DNA of 38,356 bases from contig CAMJNN010000004.1 of the NCBI GenBank assembly GCA_946407325.1, positions 1 to 38,356 of the forward strand, in the 5' to 3' direction. Position 1 is the stretch's first letter. Each line of letters starts with the position of its first letter. Made by a program: the position numbers and the translations under genes. Of the stretch, positions 25,836-34,771 are shown in pieces. A model generated the notes under the pieces. It saw nothing but the letters and a program-made list of their open reading frames with translations. It made no database searches and was not told the DNA's origin. The stretch is from an uncultured Prevotellaceae bacterium (GTDB lineage Bacteria > Bacteroidota > Bacteroidia > Bacteroidales > Bacteroidaceae).

Positions 25836-27638
25836 TTATTCTTTGTTGGCACGCTTACGTTCTGTCTCATCCAAGATGATTTTGCGCATACGCATCGACT
25901 TGGGCGTTACCTCTACATACTCATCTTCCTTGATGTACTCCAAAGCTTCTTCCAACGAGAACTGAACAGGAGGGGTAAGGCGTACCTTATCGTCTGAGCC
26001 AGAAGCACGCATATTGGTGAGCTTCTTCGATTTGGTAACATTGATGACCAAGTCGCGTTCATGCACATGTTCGCCTACCACCTGACCAGCATATACCTCG
26101 TCTTGTGGGAAGATGAAGAAACGACCACGGTCTTGTAGTTTGTCTAAGGCATAGGCAAAGGCGGTGCCTGCCTCCATCGCTACCATAGAGCCGTTAATGC
26201 GACGAACGATATCGCCTTTATAAGGCTGGTATTCCTTGAAGCGGTGAGCCATGATAGCTTCACCAGCTGAGGCTGTAAGTACATTGGTACGCAAACCAAT
26301 GATGCCACGTGATGGGATGCTGAACTCCAGGTTCACACGGTCGGCACCACCATCTTCCATCTTCAGCAAGTCGCCTTTACGACGAGTTACCATATCTATG
26401 ATCTTACTGCTAAAGTCGGTGGGCACATTGATGGTCAGTTCCTCAACGGGCTCGCATTTCACGCCATCGATGGTTTTCATAATCACCTGAGGTTGACCCA
26501 CTTGCAACTCATATCCCTCACGACGCATGGTCTCAATCAGCACAGAGAGGTGCAACACACCACGACCTGAGACAATCCATTTGCCTTCTACATCTGCCTT
26601 ATCCACTCGCAGAGCCAGATTCTTGTCCAACTCCCTTTCCAAACGTTCCTGAATATGACGGGATGTTACATACTTACCTTCCTGTCCGTAGAACGGCGAG
26701 TCGTTGATAGTAAACAGCATACTCATGGTAGGCTCGTCAATGGTGATAGGAGGTAAAGCTTCAGGGTTCTCGAAGTCGCAGATGGTATCGCCAATTTCAA
26801 AACTATCCAAGCCAACGATGGCACAGATATCGCCAGAGCCTACCTCACTTACACGCTTGCGTCCCATACCCTCAAAAGTATGCAACTCCTTGATCTTGGT
26901 CTTGGTCATTTCACCGTTACGATGTGCCAGTGTTACGTTCATGCCTTCCTTGATGACGCCACGATGTACACGTCCCACAGCGATACGGCCTGTATAAGAA
27001 GAATAATCTAAAGAGGTAATCAACATCTGTACTGTACCATCCAATTGTTCAGGGGCAGGGATGTTGTCAATGATACAATCCAACAAAGGAGTGATGTCCT
27101 CGGTAGGTTGCTTCCAGTCGGTGCTCATCCAACCGTTCTTGGCAGAACCATAAATCACAGGATAGTCTAATTGTTCCTCTGTAGCGTCGAGGTTAAACAT
27201 CAGGTCAAACACCATCTCGTTCACCTCTTCAGGGCGGCAGTTGGGCTTATCAACCTTGTTCACCACCACTACAGGCTTCAGACCAATCTGGAGGGCTTTC
27301 TGCAACACGAAGCGGGTTTGAGGCATAGGACCTTCAAAAGCATCTACCAACAGCAGACAGCCATCGGCCATGTTGAGAACTCGCTCCACCTCACCACCAA
27401 AATCGCTATGTCCCGGGGTGTCGATAATGTTAATCTTCGTACCTTTATAATTGATTGATACGTTCTTCGAGAGAATCGTGATGCCACGCTCACGTTCCAG
27501 TTCGTTGTTATCCAGCATCAGTTGTCCGGCTTGCTGGTTCTCACGAAACAGGTTACCAGCCAGCAACATCTTGTCCACCAAGGTAGTCTTACCATGGTCA
27601 ACGTGGGCAATAATGGCAATATTCCTTATATTCTGCAT
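25836..27638 (-). CDS. typA: Ribosome-associated translational GTPase TypA/BipA
   Basis: 600 residues. GTPase motifs: G1 [10 protein letters not shown] at 11-20, G3 [11 protein letters not shown] from 73, G4 NKVD at 127-130. EF-Tu domain 2, two EF-G-like domains and the BipA-specific C-terminal domain follow ([20 protein letters not shown] is a diagnostic block). It binds the ribosome in a GTP-dependent way and helps 50S assembly and stress or cold growth in other bacteria. Divergent from rpsO with back-to-back promoters. Confidence 0.97.
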   Translation of the reverse strand: MQNIRNIAIIAHVDHGKTTLVDKMLLAGNLFRENQQAGQLMLDNNELERERGITILSKNVSINYKGTKINIIDTPGHSDFGGEVERVLNMADGCLLLVDAFEGPMPQTRFVLQKALQIGLKPVVVVNKVDKPNCRPEEVNEMVFDLMFNLDATEEQLDYPVIYGSAKNGWMSTDWKQPTEDITPLLDCIIDNIPAPEQLDGTVQMLITSLDYSSYTGRIAVGRVHRGVIKEGMNVTLAHRNGEMTKTKIKELHTFEGMGRKRVSEVGSGDICAIVGLDSFEIGDTICDFENPEALPPITIDEPTMSMLFTINDSPFYGQEGKYVTSRHIQERLERELDKNLALRVDKADVEGKWIVSGRGVLHLSVLIETMRREGYELQVGQPQVIMKTIDGVKCEPVEELTINVPTDFSSKIIDMVTRRKGDLLKMEDGGADRVNLEFSIPSRGIIGLRTNVLTASAGEAIMAHRFKEYQPYKGDIVRRINGSMVAMEAGTAFAYALDKLQDRGRFFIFPQDEVYAGQVVGEHVHERDLVINVTKSKKLTNMRASGSDDKVRLTPPVQFSLEEALEYIKEDEYVEVTPKSMRMRKIILDETERKRANKE

Positions 27639-27660
27639 ACTATACCTATTAAATTGGCTG

Positions 27661-27668
27661 CAAAGATA
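27661..27668 (-). promoter_or_regulatory. -7 element for typA
   Basis: TATCTTTG on the minus strand, 23 bases before the typA ATG. No clear -33 partner. Confidence 0.5.
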
Positions 27669-27688
27669 CGAAATTTTTGCAAAATATG

Positions 27689-27719
27689 CTTGCTAAATCA
27701 AATATAATGCGTACCTTTG
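27689..27719 (+). promoter_or_regulatory. Promoter for rpsO
   Basis: CTTG at 27689-27692, a 19-base spacer, then TACCTTTG at 27712-27719; 43 bases before the rpsO ATG. Confidence 0.65.
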
Positions 27720-27761
27720 CCCCGCATTTAACGATTTACAATCAATTTTTAATTAAACATT

Positions 27762-28031
27762 ATGTATTTAGACGCTGCTAAAAAGAAGGAAATCTTCGAG
27801 AAGTACGGAAAGTCCAACACTGATACTGGCTCACCTGAGGCCCAGATAGCATTGTTCTCATACCGTATCTCTCACCTGACCGAGCATTTGAAGGTCAACA
27901 AGAAGGATTATACTACTGAAAGATCTCTGACTATGCTGGTAGGTAAGCGTCGCCGCCTGCTGAAGTACTTGCAGGATCGCGACATCAATCGCTACCGTGC
28001 TATTGTCAAAGCTCTTGGCTTGCGCAAGTAA
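27762..28031 (+). CDS. rpsO: 30S ribosomal protein S15
   Basis: 89 residues, the exact family length. Conserved 16S-binding blocks: [20 protein letters not shown], then [15 protein letters not shown]. It binds the central domain of 16S rRNA early in 30S assembly. Single gene with its own promoter and a strong terminator. Confidence 0.98.
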   Translation: MYLDAAKKKEIFEKYGKSNTDTGSPEAQIALFSYRISHLTEHLKVNKKDYTTERSLTMLVGKRRRLLKYLQDRDINRYRAIVKALGLRK

Positions 28032-28055
28032 TTATTCTTGCAGCACACCGTTTAG

Positions 28056-28087
28056 AAAGGGAAGTCGTTTGAGACTTCCTTTTTTTT
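28056..28087 (+). terminator. Intrinsic terminator of rpsO
   Basis: GGAAGTC pairs with GACTTCC around a GTTTGA loop, extended by A-T pairs and followed by eight T's; 24 bases after the stop. Confidence 0.92.
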
Positions 28088-28104
28088 ATTGCACACTGTG
28101 CAAT
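28088..28104. promoter_or_regulatory. 17-bp palindrome, operator-like
   Basis: ATTGCACA, centre C, TGTGCAAT: perfect 8-bp arms. The same half-sites recur at 28203-28229 in front of the acyl-CoA synthetase gene. Confidence 0.6.
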
Positions 28105-28165
28105 AAATCTTGAGTAGATTAACATCATTTCACATTTATAATGCCACACCTTATATAGATTATCG

Positions 28166-28173
28166 TATCTTTG
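28166..28173 (+). promoter_or_regulatory. Candidate -7 element for the acyl-CoA synthetase gene
   Basis: Perfect TATCTTTG, 93 bases before the ATG at 28267; no clear -33 element. It lies between the two TTGCACA operator-like sites. Confidence 0.5.
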
Positions 28174-28202
28174 CTGCTGTTTTTATTTTGCGCAAACGGC
28201 TA

Positions 28203-28229
28203 TTGCACAAATACATACAAAGTGTGCAA
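28203..28229. promoter_or_regulatory. Split TTGCACA/TGTGCAA inverted repeat in the leader
   Basis: TTGCACA at 28203-28209 and its exact inverse TGTGCAA at 28223-28229, 13 bases apart, downstream of the predicted transcription start. Same half-sites as the palindrome at 28088-28104. Confidence 0.6.
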
Positions 28230-28266
28230 CCATTTACAAGTTTAATCTTAATAAGATAATTATACT

Positions 28267-29916
28267 ATGTGGCAACTATCAGAAAAGACCATAGGTCAGT
28301 GGCTGGAATACTGGGCAACCAAAACTCCCGATAAAGAATATATTGTGTATTCAGACCGTGATATGCGATGGACCTTCAAGCAATTCAACGAACGCGTGGA
28401 TCGACTTGCCATGGGTTTGTTGGCTATTGGTGTGAAAAAAGGTACCCATGTGGGCCTTTGGGCAAGCAATATACCTGATTGGAATACCATGTTCTTTGCA
28501 TGTTCCAAAATTGGCGCTATCTCCATCATGGTGAATACCAATTTCAAACAATTTGAGATTGAGGATATGGTACGCAAGAGCGATATGGAGGTACTTTGTA
28601 TCGTCGAGCATGAGAAAGACAATAATTTCATGGAGATGACCTATCAGATGCTGCCTGAATTGAAGACGCAGGAGAAAGGGCATCTTAACAGTGCGGCATT
28701 CCCTACCATGAAGACAGTAATTTATATGGGTACAGAGCAACATCGAGGCATGTTTACCATCAACGAACTGATGACGATGGGTCTGACCGTAGGTGAAGGT
28801 ACTTATCAGAAGGCGAAGAATGCATGTAGCTGCTATGATGCCATCAACATACAATACACCAGTGGAACGACAGGTTTCCCCAAAGGGGCAACACTTTCTC
28901 ATTTTGGTATCTGCAACAATGGACATTTGACAGGAGTACATCTGGACTTCACGCCTGACACCCGACTATGCATCTGTGTACCGTTGTTCCATTGCTTCGG
29001 TTTGGTACTGGGCGTGCTGAACTGTTTGACACATGGCTGTACGATGGTTGTGGTAAAAAGATTTGATCCACTGATGGTTTTGGCCAGCATTCATAAGGAA
29101 CGTTGCACTTCGCTTTATGGTGTGCCTACCATGTATATTAATATATTGAATCATCCTATGTTCGACTTGTTTGACTTGAGTAGTCTGCATGCAGGCATCA
29201 TGGCTGGCTCTCTCTGTCCTGTGCCATTGATGAAAGAAGTGGAAAAGAAGATGCACATGATTGTGACGAGCGAATACGGACTGACAGAGGCTTCTCCAGG
29301 TATGACACAGACTCGTTGGGACGATCCGTTTGAGGTACGATGCACAACGGTAGGTCGTGAGTTTGAACATACAGAGGTAAAGGTACTGGATGAGGACGGC
29401 AATGAGTGTCCTATTGGCATAGAAGGAGAGCTTTGCAATAAGGGTTACAGCAATATGTTGGGCTATTACAAAGATCCTGAGGCTACGGCTCAGCTGATTG
29501 ATAAAGCAGGGTGGTTGCACAGCGGTGACATCGGTTTCAAGGACGAACAGGGCAACTTCCATGTGACTGGACGTATCAAGGATATGATTATCCGTGGTGG
29601 AGAGAACATTTATCCTAGTGAGATTGAGGCTTATCTGCAACGTATGCCAGAAATCAAGATGGTGCAGGTAGTGGGTGTACCTTCCAAGAAATATGGTGAG
29701 AGTGTGGGTGCCTTCATCATCCTTAATCCCGATTGCCAACTGACGGAGTTAGATATTCGTGAGTTCTGCGAGGGTAAAATAGCTAGATACAAGGTACCCA
29801 AGTACATCTTCTTTGTGGATGAATATCCACTTACAGGTAGTGGCAAGGTGCAAAAATACAAGTTACGTGAGCTAAGTCTGGAACTCTGCAAAAAGCAGGG
29901 AATTGAATTAATATAA
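28267..29916 (+). CDS. AMP-binding acyl-CoA synthetase (fatty-acid--CoA ligase)
   Basis: 549 residues. ATP/AMP signature YTSGTTGFPKGATLSH at about 197-212. Later motifs are SEYGLTEASPG, WLHSGDIG and GRIKDMIIRGGENIYPSEIE. The catalytic lysine is K527 in TGSGKVQKYKLRE. The family activates a carboxylate to an acyl-AMP and then a CoA thioester; similarity to the medium/long-chain FadD/AlkK branch is my judgement. Cytoplasmic. It stands alone, flanked by terminators, with operator-like palindromes in front, so control by a ligand-binding repressor is plausible. Confidence 0.92.
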   Translation: MWQLSEKTIGQWLEYWATKTPDKEYIVYSDRDMRWTFKQFNERVDRLAMGLLAIGVKKGTHVGLWASNIPDWNTMFFACSKIGAISIMVNTNFKQFEIEDMVRKSDMEVLCIVEHEKDNNFMEMTYQMLPELKTQEKGHLNSAAFPTMKTVIYMGTEQHRGMFTINELMTMGLTVGEGTYQKAKNACSCYDAINIQYTSGTTGFPKGATLSHFGICNNGHLTGVHLDFTPDTRLCICVPLFHCFGLVLGVLNCLTHGCTMVVVKRFDPLMVLASIHKERCTSLYGVPTMYINILNHPMFDLFDLSSLHAGIMAGSLCPVPLMKEVEKKMHMIVTSEYGLTEASPGMTQTRWDDPFEVRCTTVGREFEHTEVKVLDEDGNECPIGIEGELCNKGYSNMLGYYKDPEATAQLIDKAGWLHSGDIGFKDEQGNFHVTGRIKDMIIRGGENIYPSEIEAYLQRMPEIKMVQVVGVPSKKYGESVGAFIILNPDCQLTELDIREFCEGKIARYKVPKYIFFVDEYPLTGSGKVQKYKLRELSLELCKKQGIELI

Positions 29917-29918
29917 AA

Positions 29919-29945
29919 ACTCCCCCTTGGGGGAGTCTTTTTTTG
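29919..29945. terminator. Intrinsic terminator between acyl-CoA synthetase and sufE-like genes
   Basis: ACTCCCCC pairs with GGGGGAGT over a TT turn, followed by nine T's on the plus strand. The reverse strand also gives a T-run, so it may serve both convergent genes. Confidence 0.88.
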
Positions 29946-29951
29946 TAGGGG

Positions 29952-30374
29952 TTATAGTTTTGCTTTGAAAGCCAAAGCATACATCCGCATTTGCTTCATC
30001 ATGGCCAATAGTCCGTTGCTACGGGTAGGTGACAGATGCTCTCTCAAACCTATCTGCTCAATGAAGTAGAGGTCGGCATTTAGGATTTCGTCAGGTGTCT
30101 GGTTGTCGAGCACACGGATGAGCAGGGTGATGATACCTTTTACTATCAGTGCATCACTTTCAGCTTGGAAATGCACTTTACCCTCTTCCGTCAGGTCGGC
30201 TTGCAGCCACACACGACTCTGGCAACCCTCAATCAGGTTGCTTTCGTTCTTGTATTGTTCCTCCAAAGGCTCCTGTTCATTGCCCAGGTCTATCAACAAT
30301 TGATATTTGTCCATCCAGTCGTCGTATTCGCTGAACTCTTCAATGATGCTGTCTTGTATTTCGTTTATCGTCAT
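29952..30374 (-). CDS. sufE: SufE-family Fe-S cluster sulfur-transfer protein
   Basis: 140 residues. The conserved sulfur-accepting cysteine is C51 in IEGCQSRVW, the SufE hallmark. Other conserved parts are KYQLLIDLG near the N-terminus and LREHLSPTRSNGL near the end. The family takes persulfide sulfur from SufS and stimulates it. No other suf gene is close; it is the last gene of a tight three-gene run (LD-carboxypeptidase, M28 protein, SufE) with gaps of 1-3 bases. Confidence 0.94.
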   Translation of the reverse strand: MTINEIQDSIIEEFSEYDDWMDKYQLLIDLGNEQEPLEEQYKNESNLIEGCQSRVWLQADLTEEGKVHFQAESDALIVKGIITLLIRVLDNQTPDEILNADLYFIEQIGLREHLSPTRSNGLLAMMKQMRMYALAFKAKL

Positions 30375-30377
30375 AGC

Positions 30378-31358
30378 TTATTTCTCGTTATAAATAACTT
30401 GCAAAATAGTCTGTCCTACAGCTTTGAGTGTTGGCACCGTAATCACATCCATATCATCCTTCACCGTATGCCAATGCTCAAAGAAGGTGTATTGCTGACT
30501 GGTAGGTATGATGTCGATAGTAGGAATACGGGCAATCTGATTGATGAACAGATGGTCATCAGTAGCCCCACCACCGCCTTGAGCCACGAAATAGTTATCG
30601 TAGCCTATAGACCTGGCAGCTTTCCATACCTTTCTATTAATATCGCGCGCGAACTGCTCGGAATAATATTCATACAAGAATCGAGCATTGGTGCCACCCA
30701 CCATATCAAGCAAGATGCCAAAGCGTGCATTATAGTTGGGCACATGCGGTGTGCGTGCCCAATATTGTGAACCCAAGCACCATGAGTTTTCGTCGCTCAG
30801 TCCGGAATCACGATGGTTGCCCACATCCTCTGCATCTAACAGGATAATATCAATGCCTATCGTCGTTGGCTGTTGTTGCAACAGACGAGCCACCTCTAAT
30901 AAAACACCTACGCCACTGGCTCCATCGTTAGCTCCCAGAATAGGCGTATAATGTTTGGTGGCATCAGGATCGTTGTCAGCCCAAGGACGACTGTCCCAAT
31001 GTGCAAACAAAGCCACACGCCTTTTTGCTTCGGGATTGAATGCTCCGATGATATTGCGGGCCTTTAGCATCTTACCTTCGTACGATGGGATGTCGGCACG
31101 TTGGTTATACACCTTTGCGCCATATTGTGCCAGCTTGTCGGCGAGGTAATCACCACAAGCATCGTGGGCAGTTGTGTTCATGGCACGAGGACCGAAATCC
31201 ACTTGTGCCTTCACAAAATAGAAAGCACTGTCGGCATCAAACTGTGGTACGTTCACTTCGTTTCGGCTGGTCGCCTCATCGCTTGCCTCGGCTTTACTTT
31301 GACCGCCACATGCTACGAAACTCATTAGCCACAAAACTGAAAAAATAAGTATTCTCAT
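30378..31358 (-). CDS. M28-family lipoprotein, glutaminyl-cyclase-like peptidase
   Basis: 326 residues. Lipoprotein signal ending FVAC (C17), followed by GGQSK with no acidic surface tag, so probably periplasm-facing. Zinc-site motifs are AHWDSRPWADND (H120, D122), GANDGASGVG (D145) and LLDAEDVG (E177), with a later DDHLFINQIARIPTIDII. The HWDSRPWAD and NDGASG pattern is that of M28 peptidases close to glutaminyl-peptide cyclotransferases, which make N-terminal pyroglutamate. Whether this one is a peptidase or a cyclase cannot be settled here. It starts one base after the LD-carboxypeptidase stop. Confidence 0.9.
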   Translation of the reverse strand: MRILIFSVLWLMSFVACGGQSKAEASDEATSRNEVNVPQFDADSAFYFVKAQVDFGPRAMNTTAHDACGDYLADKLAQYGAKVYNQRADIPSYEGKMLKARNIIGAFNPEAKRRVALFAHWDSRPWADNDPDATKHYTPILGANDGASGVGVLLEVARLLQQQPTTIGIDIILLDAEDVGNHRDSGLSDENSWCLGSQYWARTPHVPNYNARFGILLDMVGGTNARFLYEYYSEQFARDINRKVWKAARSIGYDNYFVAQGGGGATDDHLFINQIARIPTIDIIPTSQQYTFFEHWHTVKDDMDVITVPTLKAVGQTILQVIYNEK

Positions 31359-31359
31359 A

Positions 31360-32277
31360 TCATTTAAACTTCAGCATTACTTCTTTCTTGCCCACCTTCA
31401 GCTCCACCTTTGCCCCCTCAATAATGGGCAGGTTCAAAGGTACATGCCCTACAGGGAAGCCGAAACAGATGGGGTAGTAGTATTCCTTTAACATATCGGC
31501 TAAGGCAGGATACAGTTCCTTGCCCAACTGCTTGTGCTCTTCAAACTCGGTAAATTGGCAGATAATCAAGCCAGACAACTTATCCAGGAAACCACTTAAC
31601 TTAAGGTTGTAGAACATGCGCTCAATGGCATGAGGCTTTTCTCCCACATCCTCCACAAAGAGAATAGTACCCTCGGGATTTATGTCATAGGGCGTGCCTA
31701 TCAATCCGTGCCATACAGCCATATTTCCCCCTCTGATGATACCTTCCGTTTTGCCTACATGGTTTAGTTTGTTGCCCTCACAAACATAGCGTTGAGAGGC
31801 ATTCACCCCGAACAGAATATCGTGGATAGCCTTATTGCAGAAATCCTCCTTGCCCTCTTCCAGTAAGTGCTTCAGCATAGGCGCATGCAACGAGGCAAAG
31901 CCTTCACTTTGTATTCGACAATGTAAAGCTGTGATATCACTGAAGCCTATCAGCCATTTTGGGCACTGACGAAATTTGGTAAAGTCCATCATCCCTAGCA
32001 GGTTGTTGGCCCCATAGCCCCCACGGCTGCAGAAGATAGCTTTGCAATCAGGGTCGTCCATCGCTCGTTGCAAATCACCCAAGCGTTGTTGCACTGTGCC
32101 GGAAAAGTTGCCATACTTCGCGCTAACAAAACGTCCTTTGCTCACCTTCAGTCCCCAAGCCTTAAGGCTTTGGATGCCCCCTTTCAGGATTTCGGGCTCT
32201 ATAATGCTTGAAGGTGATATTACCGTCACCTTGTCGCCTTTCAGCAAAAACGGAGGATATGTGAAGTTATTTGCCAT
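31360..32277 (-). CDS. LD-carboxypeptidase (S66 family, LdcA-like)
   Basis: 305 residues. Oxyanion motif CSRGGYGANN, nucleophile S113 in IGFSDIT, and the other triad residues E209 (LFVEDVGEK) and H278 (GFPVGHVP). Family role: removal of the terminal D-alanine from murein tetrapeptides during peptidoglycan recycling. No signal peptide is visible, as for cytoplasmic LdcA. First gene of the run with the M28 lipoprotein and SufE. Confidence 0.93.
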   Translation of the reverse strand: MANNFTYPPFLLKGDKVTVISPSSIIEPEILKGGIQSLKAWGLKVSKGRFVSAKYGNFSGTVQQRLGDLQRAMDDPDCKAIFCSRGGYGANNLLGMMDFTKFRQCPKWLIGFSDITALHCRIQSEGFASLHAPMLKHLLEEGKEDFCNKAIHDILFGVNASQRYVCEGNKLNHVGKTEGIIRGGNMAVWHGLIGTPYDINPEGTILFVEDVGEKPHAIERMFYNLKLSGFLDKLSGLIICQFTEFEEHKQLGKELYPALADMLKEYYYPICFGFPVGHVPLNLPIIEGAKVELKVGKKEVMLKFK

Positions 32278-32297
32278 ACGTTATTGTTTTATGTCTG

Positions 32298-32305
32298 CAA
32301 AGTTA
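32298..32305 (-). promoter_or_regulatory. -7 element for the LD-carboxypeptidase operon
   Basis: TAACTTTG on the minus strand, 20 bases before the ATG at 32277; no -33 partner seen. Confidence 0.45.
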
Positions 32306-32340
32306 CAACTCTTACAGAAAAAATCACGATGATTTGCTAT

Positions 32341-32373
32341 AAAAAATGCTCCTGACTCGAAAGCCAGGAGCAT
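32341..32373 (-). terminator. Intrinsic terminator of pnp
   Basis: ATGCTCCTG pairs with CAGGAGCAT around a 10-base loop, followed by T's on the minus strand; 24 bases after the pnp stop. Confidence 0.88.
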
Positions 32374-32396
32374 AGGAATGGAAGTATGTAAATCTA

Positions 32397-34661
32397 TTAC
32401 TCCTCTTCTTTGTGCTGGTTGAATGCAGGACGTGGACGACGTTCGCCATTGCCACGGCGTTCACCACGATCTTGACGCTCACCACGCTCAGGGCGATCAC
32501 CACGTTCTGGACGAGGACGACGCTCAGGACGCTCTTGATAACCCTCTGGTTTAGGCAGCAACACCTTGTGAGAGAGTTTGAACTTGCCCGTCTTAGGATC
32601 GATGTCCAGCAACTTCACCTGGATCTCGTCGCCTTCCTTGATGCCAGCTTCCTCAACAGTCTCCAAGCGCTTCCAGTCAATCTCAGAGATATGGAGCAAA
32701 CCATCCTTGCCAGGCAGGAACTCTACAAATACACCATAAGGCATGATAGAACGCACCTTGCCGGTATAAACTTCACCCACCTCAGGCACAGCCACGATAG
32801 CCTTGATCATTGCTAAAGCAGCATCGATATTGTCCTTGTTGTTGGCAGCAATCTCTACACGTCCGCCTTCTTCTACCTCTTCGATAGAGATGGTGGTCTT
32901 GGTCTCTTCCTGCATACCCTGGATAATCTTTCCACCCGGGCCAATCACAGCACCGATGAACTCCTTAGGAATCATCATGGTGACGATGCGAGGAGCATGA
33001 GGCTTGAGGTCTTCACGAGGTTCTGCGATAGTCTCGGTAATCTTACCAAGGATGAACTCGCGACCCTGCTTAGCCTGCAACAAAGCCTTCTCCAGAATCT
33101 CGTAGCTTAGACCATCTACCTTGATATCCATCTGAGTAGCGGTGATACCATCACGTGTACCAGTTACCTTGAAGTCCATATCACCCAAGTGATCCTCGTC
33201 GCCCAAGATATCTGACAGAACAACGTACTTGTCGCTTTCAGAGTCCTTGATCAGACCCATAGCGATACCAGATACAGGCTTCTTGATCTTTACGCCGGCA
33301 TCCATCAGTGCCAGTGTACCAGCACATACGGTAGCCATTGAAGAAGAACCGTTAGACTCCAGAATGTCAGAAACCACGCGAACTACATAAGGATAGTCAG
33401 CAGGAATCTGGCCCTTCAGTGCACGCCATGCCAAGTGACCGTGACCAATCTCACGACGACCCACACCACGCTGTGCCTTTGCCTCACCTGTTGAGAATGG
33501 CGGGAAGTTATAGTGCAACAGGAAACGCATCTTGCTCTGGTCTAGCACATCGTCAACGAGCTTTTCATCCTGCTTGGTGCCTAATGTACAAGTGGTCAGT
33601 GACTGTGTCTCACCACGGGTGAAGATAGCTGATCCATGAGGGCCAGGCAGTGGACTTACTTCGCACCAGATAGGACGGATCTCGGTAGGAACACGGCCAT
33701 CCAGACGGGTACCCTCATCGAGTACGCAACGGCGCATAGCGTCGCGAGTAACATCAGCGAAGTAGCGGTCAATCATAGCTGCTTTCTCCTCCAGCTCTTC
33801 CTCAGTGAACTGAGCCTTGAACTCGTCGCAGATAGCGGTAGCGTTGTCCTCACGCTTGTGCTTGTCAGCGCAACCTTCCTTAGCCAGATCATACAGACGC
33901 TGGTAGCTGAAGTCGCGCACTGCCTTGCGCAGGTCTTCGTCGTTCTCCTCGTGGTTATATTCACGCTTCACGGTAGAACCCACCTCTTCAGCCAGCTCCA
34001 TCTGAGCCTTGCACATTATCTTGATGGCATCGTGACCAGCCTTGAGGGCACCCAGCAGATCCTGCTCAGATACCTCGCTCATCTCACCTTCCACCATCAT
34101 GATGTTGTCATAGGTAGCACCAACCATGATATCCATGTCAGCTTTTGCAAGCTGTTCGAAAGTCGGATCAATAACGTACTGGCCATCTACGCGTGCTACA
34201 CGCACCTCGCTGATAGGACCATTGAAAGGAATGTCAGACACTGCCAAAGCAGCTGATGCTGCTAAACCAGCCAGTGCATCTGGCATGTCAACGCCATCGG
34301 CAGAGAAAAGAATGATGTTCACATACACCTCAGCGTGGAAATTGTCTGGGAACAAAGGACGCAAAGCGCGATCCACCAGACGGCAGGTCAGAATCTCATA
34401 GTCTGAAGCCTTGCCCTCACGCTTGGTAAAACCACCAGGGAAGCGGCCAAACGAAGCGTATTTTTCTCTGTACTCTACCTGTAAAGGCATGAAATCGGTT
34501 CCGGGAACTGCATCTTTTGCCGCACAAACAGTAGCCAAAAGCATGGTATTGCCCATACGCAGCATTACAGATCCGTCTGCCTGTTTTGCGAGCTTTCCCG
34601 TTTCGAGTGTGATGGTTCTTCCATCAGGTAACTCGATCGTCTTAACAATTGGATTAATCAT
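32397..34661 (-). CDS. pnp: Polynucleotide phosphorylase
   Basis: 754 residues from ATG 34661 ([20 protein letters not shown]); an in-frame ATG 66 bases upstream would cross the -7 promoter box and is rejected. Two RNase PH-like cores ([38 protein letters not shown]) are separated by the helical domain. A KH domain ([11 protein letters not shown]) and an S1 domain ([20 protein letters not shown]) follow. The C-terminus is a tail of R-P-E-R/G-E-R repeats (about the last 45 residues), a basic disordered region that may bind RNA. The enzyme degrades RNA 3' to 5' using phosphate. Divergent from the thioredoxin-like gene. Confidence 0.98.
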   Translation of the reverse strand: MINPIVKTIELPDGRTITLETGKLAKQADGSVMLRMGNTMLLATVCAAKDAVPGTDFMPLQVEYREKYASFGRFPGGFTKREGKASDYEILTCRLVDRALRPLFPDNFHAEVYVNIILFSADGVDMPDALAGLAASAALAVSDIPFNGPISEVRVARVDGQYVIDPTFEQLAKADMDIMVGATYDNIMMVEGEMSEVSEQDLLGALKAGHDAIKIMCKAQMELAEEVGSTVKREYNHEENDEDLRKAVRDFSYQRLYDLAKEGCADKHKREDNATAICDEFKAQFTEEELEEKAAMIDRYFADVTRDAMRRCVLDEGTRLDGRVPTEIRPIWCEVSPLPGPHGSAIFTRGETQSLTTCTLGTKQDEKLVDDVLDQSKMRFLLHYNFPPFSTGEAKAQRGVGRREIGHGHLAWRALKGQIPADYPYVVRVVSDILESNGSSSMATVCAGTLALMDAGVKIKKPVSGIAMGLIKDSESDKYVVLSDILGDEDHLGDMDFKVTGTRDGITATQMDIKVDGLSYEILEKALLQAKQGREFILGKITETIAEPREDLKPHAPRIVTMMIPKEFIGAVIGPGGKIIQGMQEETKTTISIEEVEEGGRVEIAANNKDNIDAALAMIKAIVAVPEVGEVYTGKVRSIMPYGVFVEFLPGKDGLLHISEIDWKRLETVEEAGIKEGDEIQVKLLDIDPKTGKFKLSHKVLLPKPEGYQERPERRPRPERGDRPERGERQDRGERRGNGERRPRPAFNQHKEEE

Positions 34662-34702
34662 AAAATCTTTAAAAAACTGTGTATATCTTAATAAAAATCG
34701 CG

Positions 34703-34710
34703 CAAAGTTA
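34703..34710 (-). promoter_or_regulatory. -7 element for pnp
   Basis: TAACTTTG on the minus strand, 42 bases before the chosen pnp ATG. Its position supports the 34661 start. Confidence 0.5.
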
Positions 34711-34732
34711 CACATTATATTTATCAAAACCT

Positions 34733-34740
34733 TATCTTTG
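34733..34740 (+). promoter_or_regulatory. -7 element for the thioredoxin-like lipoprotein gene
   Basis: Perfect TATCTTTG, 32 bases before ATG 34772, back to back with the pnp -7 element. Confidence 0.5.
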
Positions 34741-34771
34741 CACCGATTTTTGTATAATTGAACTGAAAATT

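Noticed and set aside
28966..29739. 257-codon open frame antisense to the acyl-CoA synthetase gene
   Set aside because: Opposite a clearly conserved enzyme; histidine/tyrosine-rich composition typical of antisense reading; no start-site or promoter support.
30165..30770. 201-codon open frame antisense to the sufE-like and M28 genes
   Set aside because: Spans two real genes on the other strand and has no domain character.
33636..34256. 206-codon open frame on the plus strand opposite pnp
   Set aside because: Lies wholly inside a conserved essential gene on the other strand; low-complexity, no recognisable domain; a shadow of pnp codon bias.
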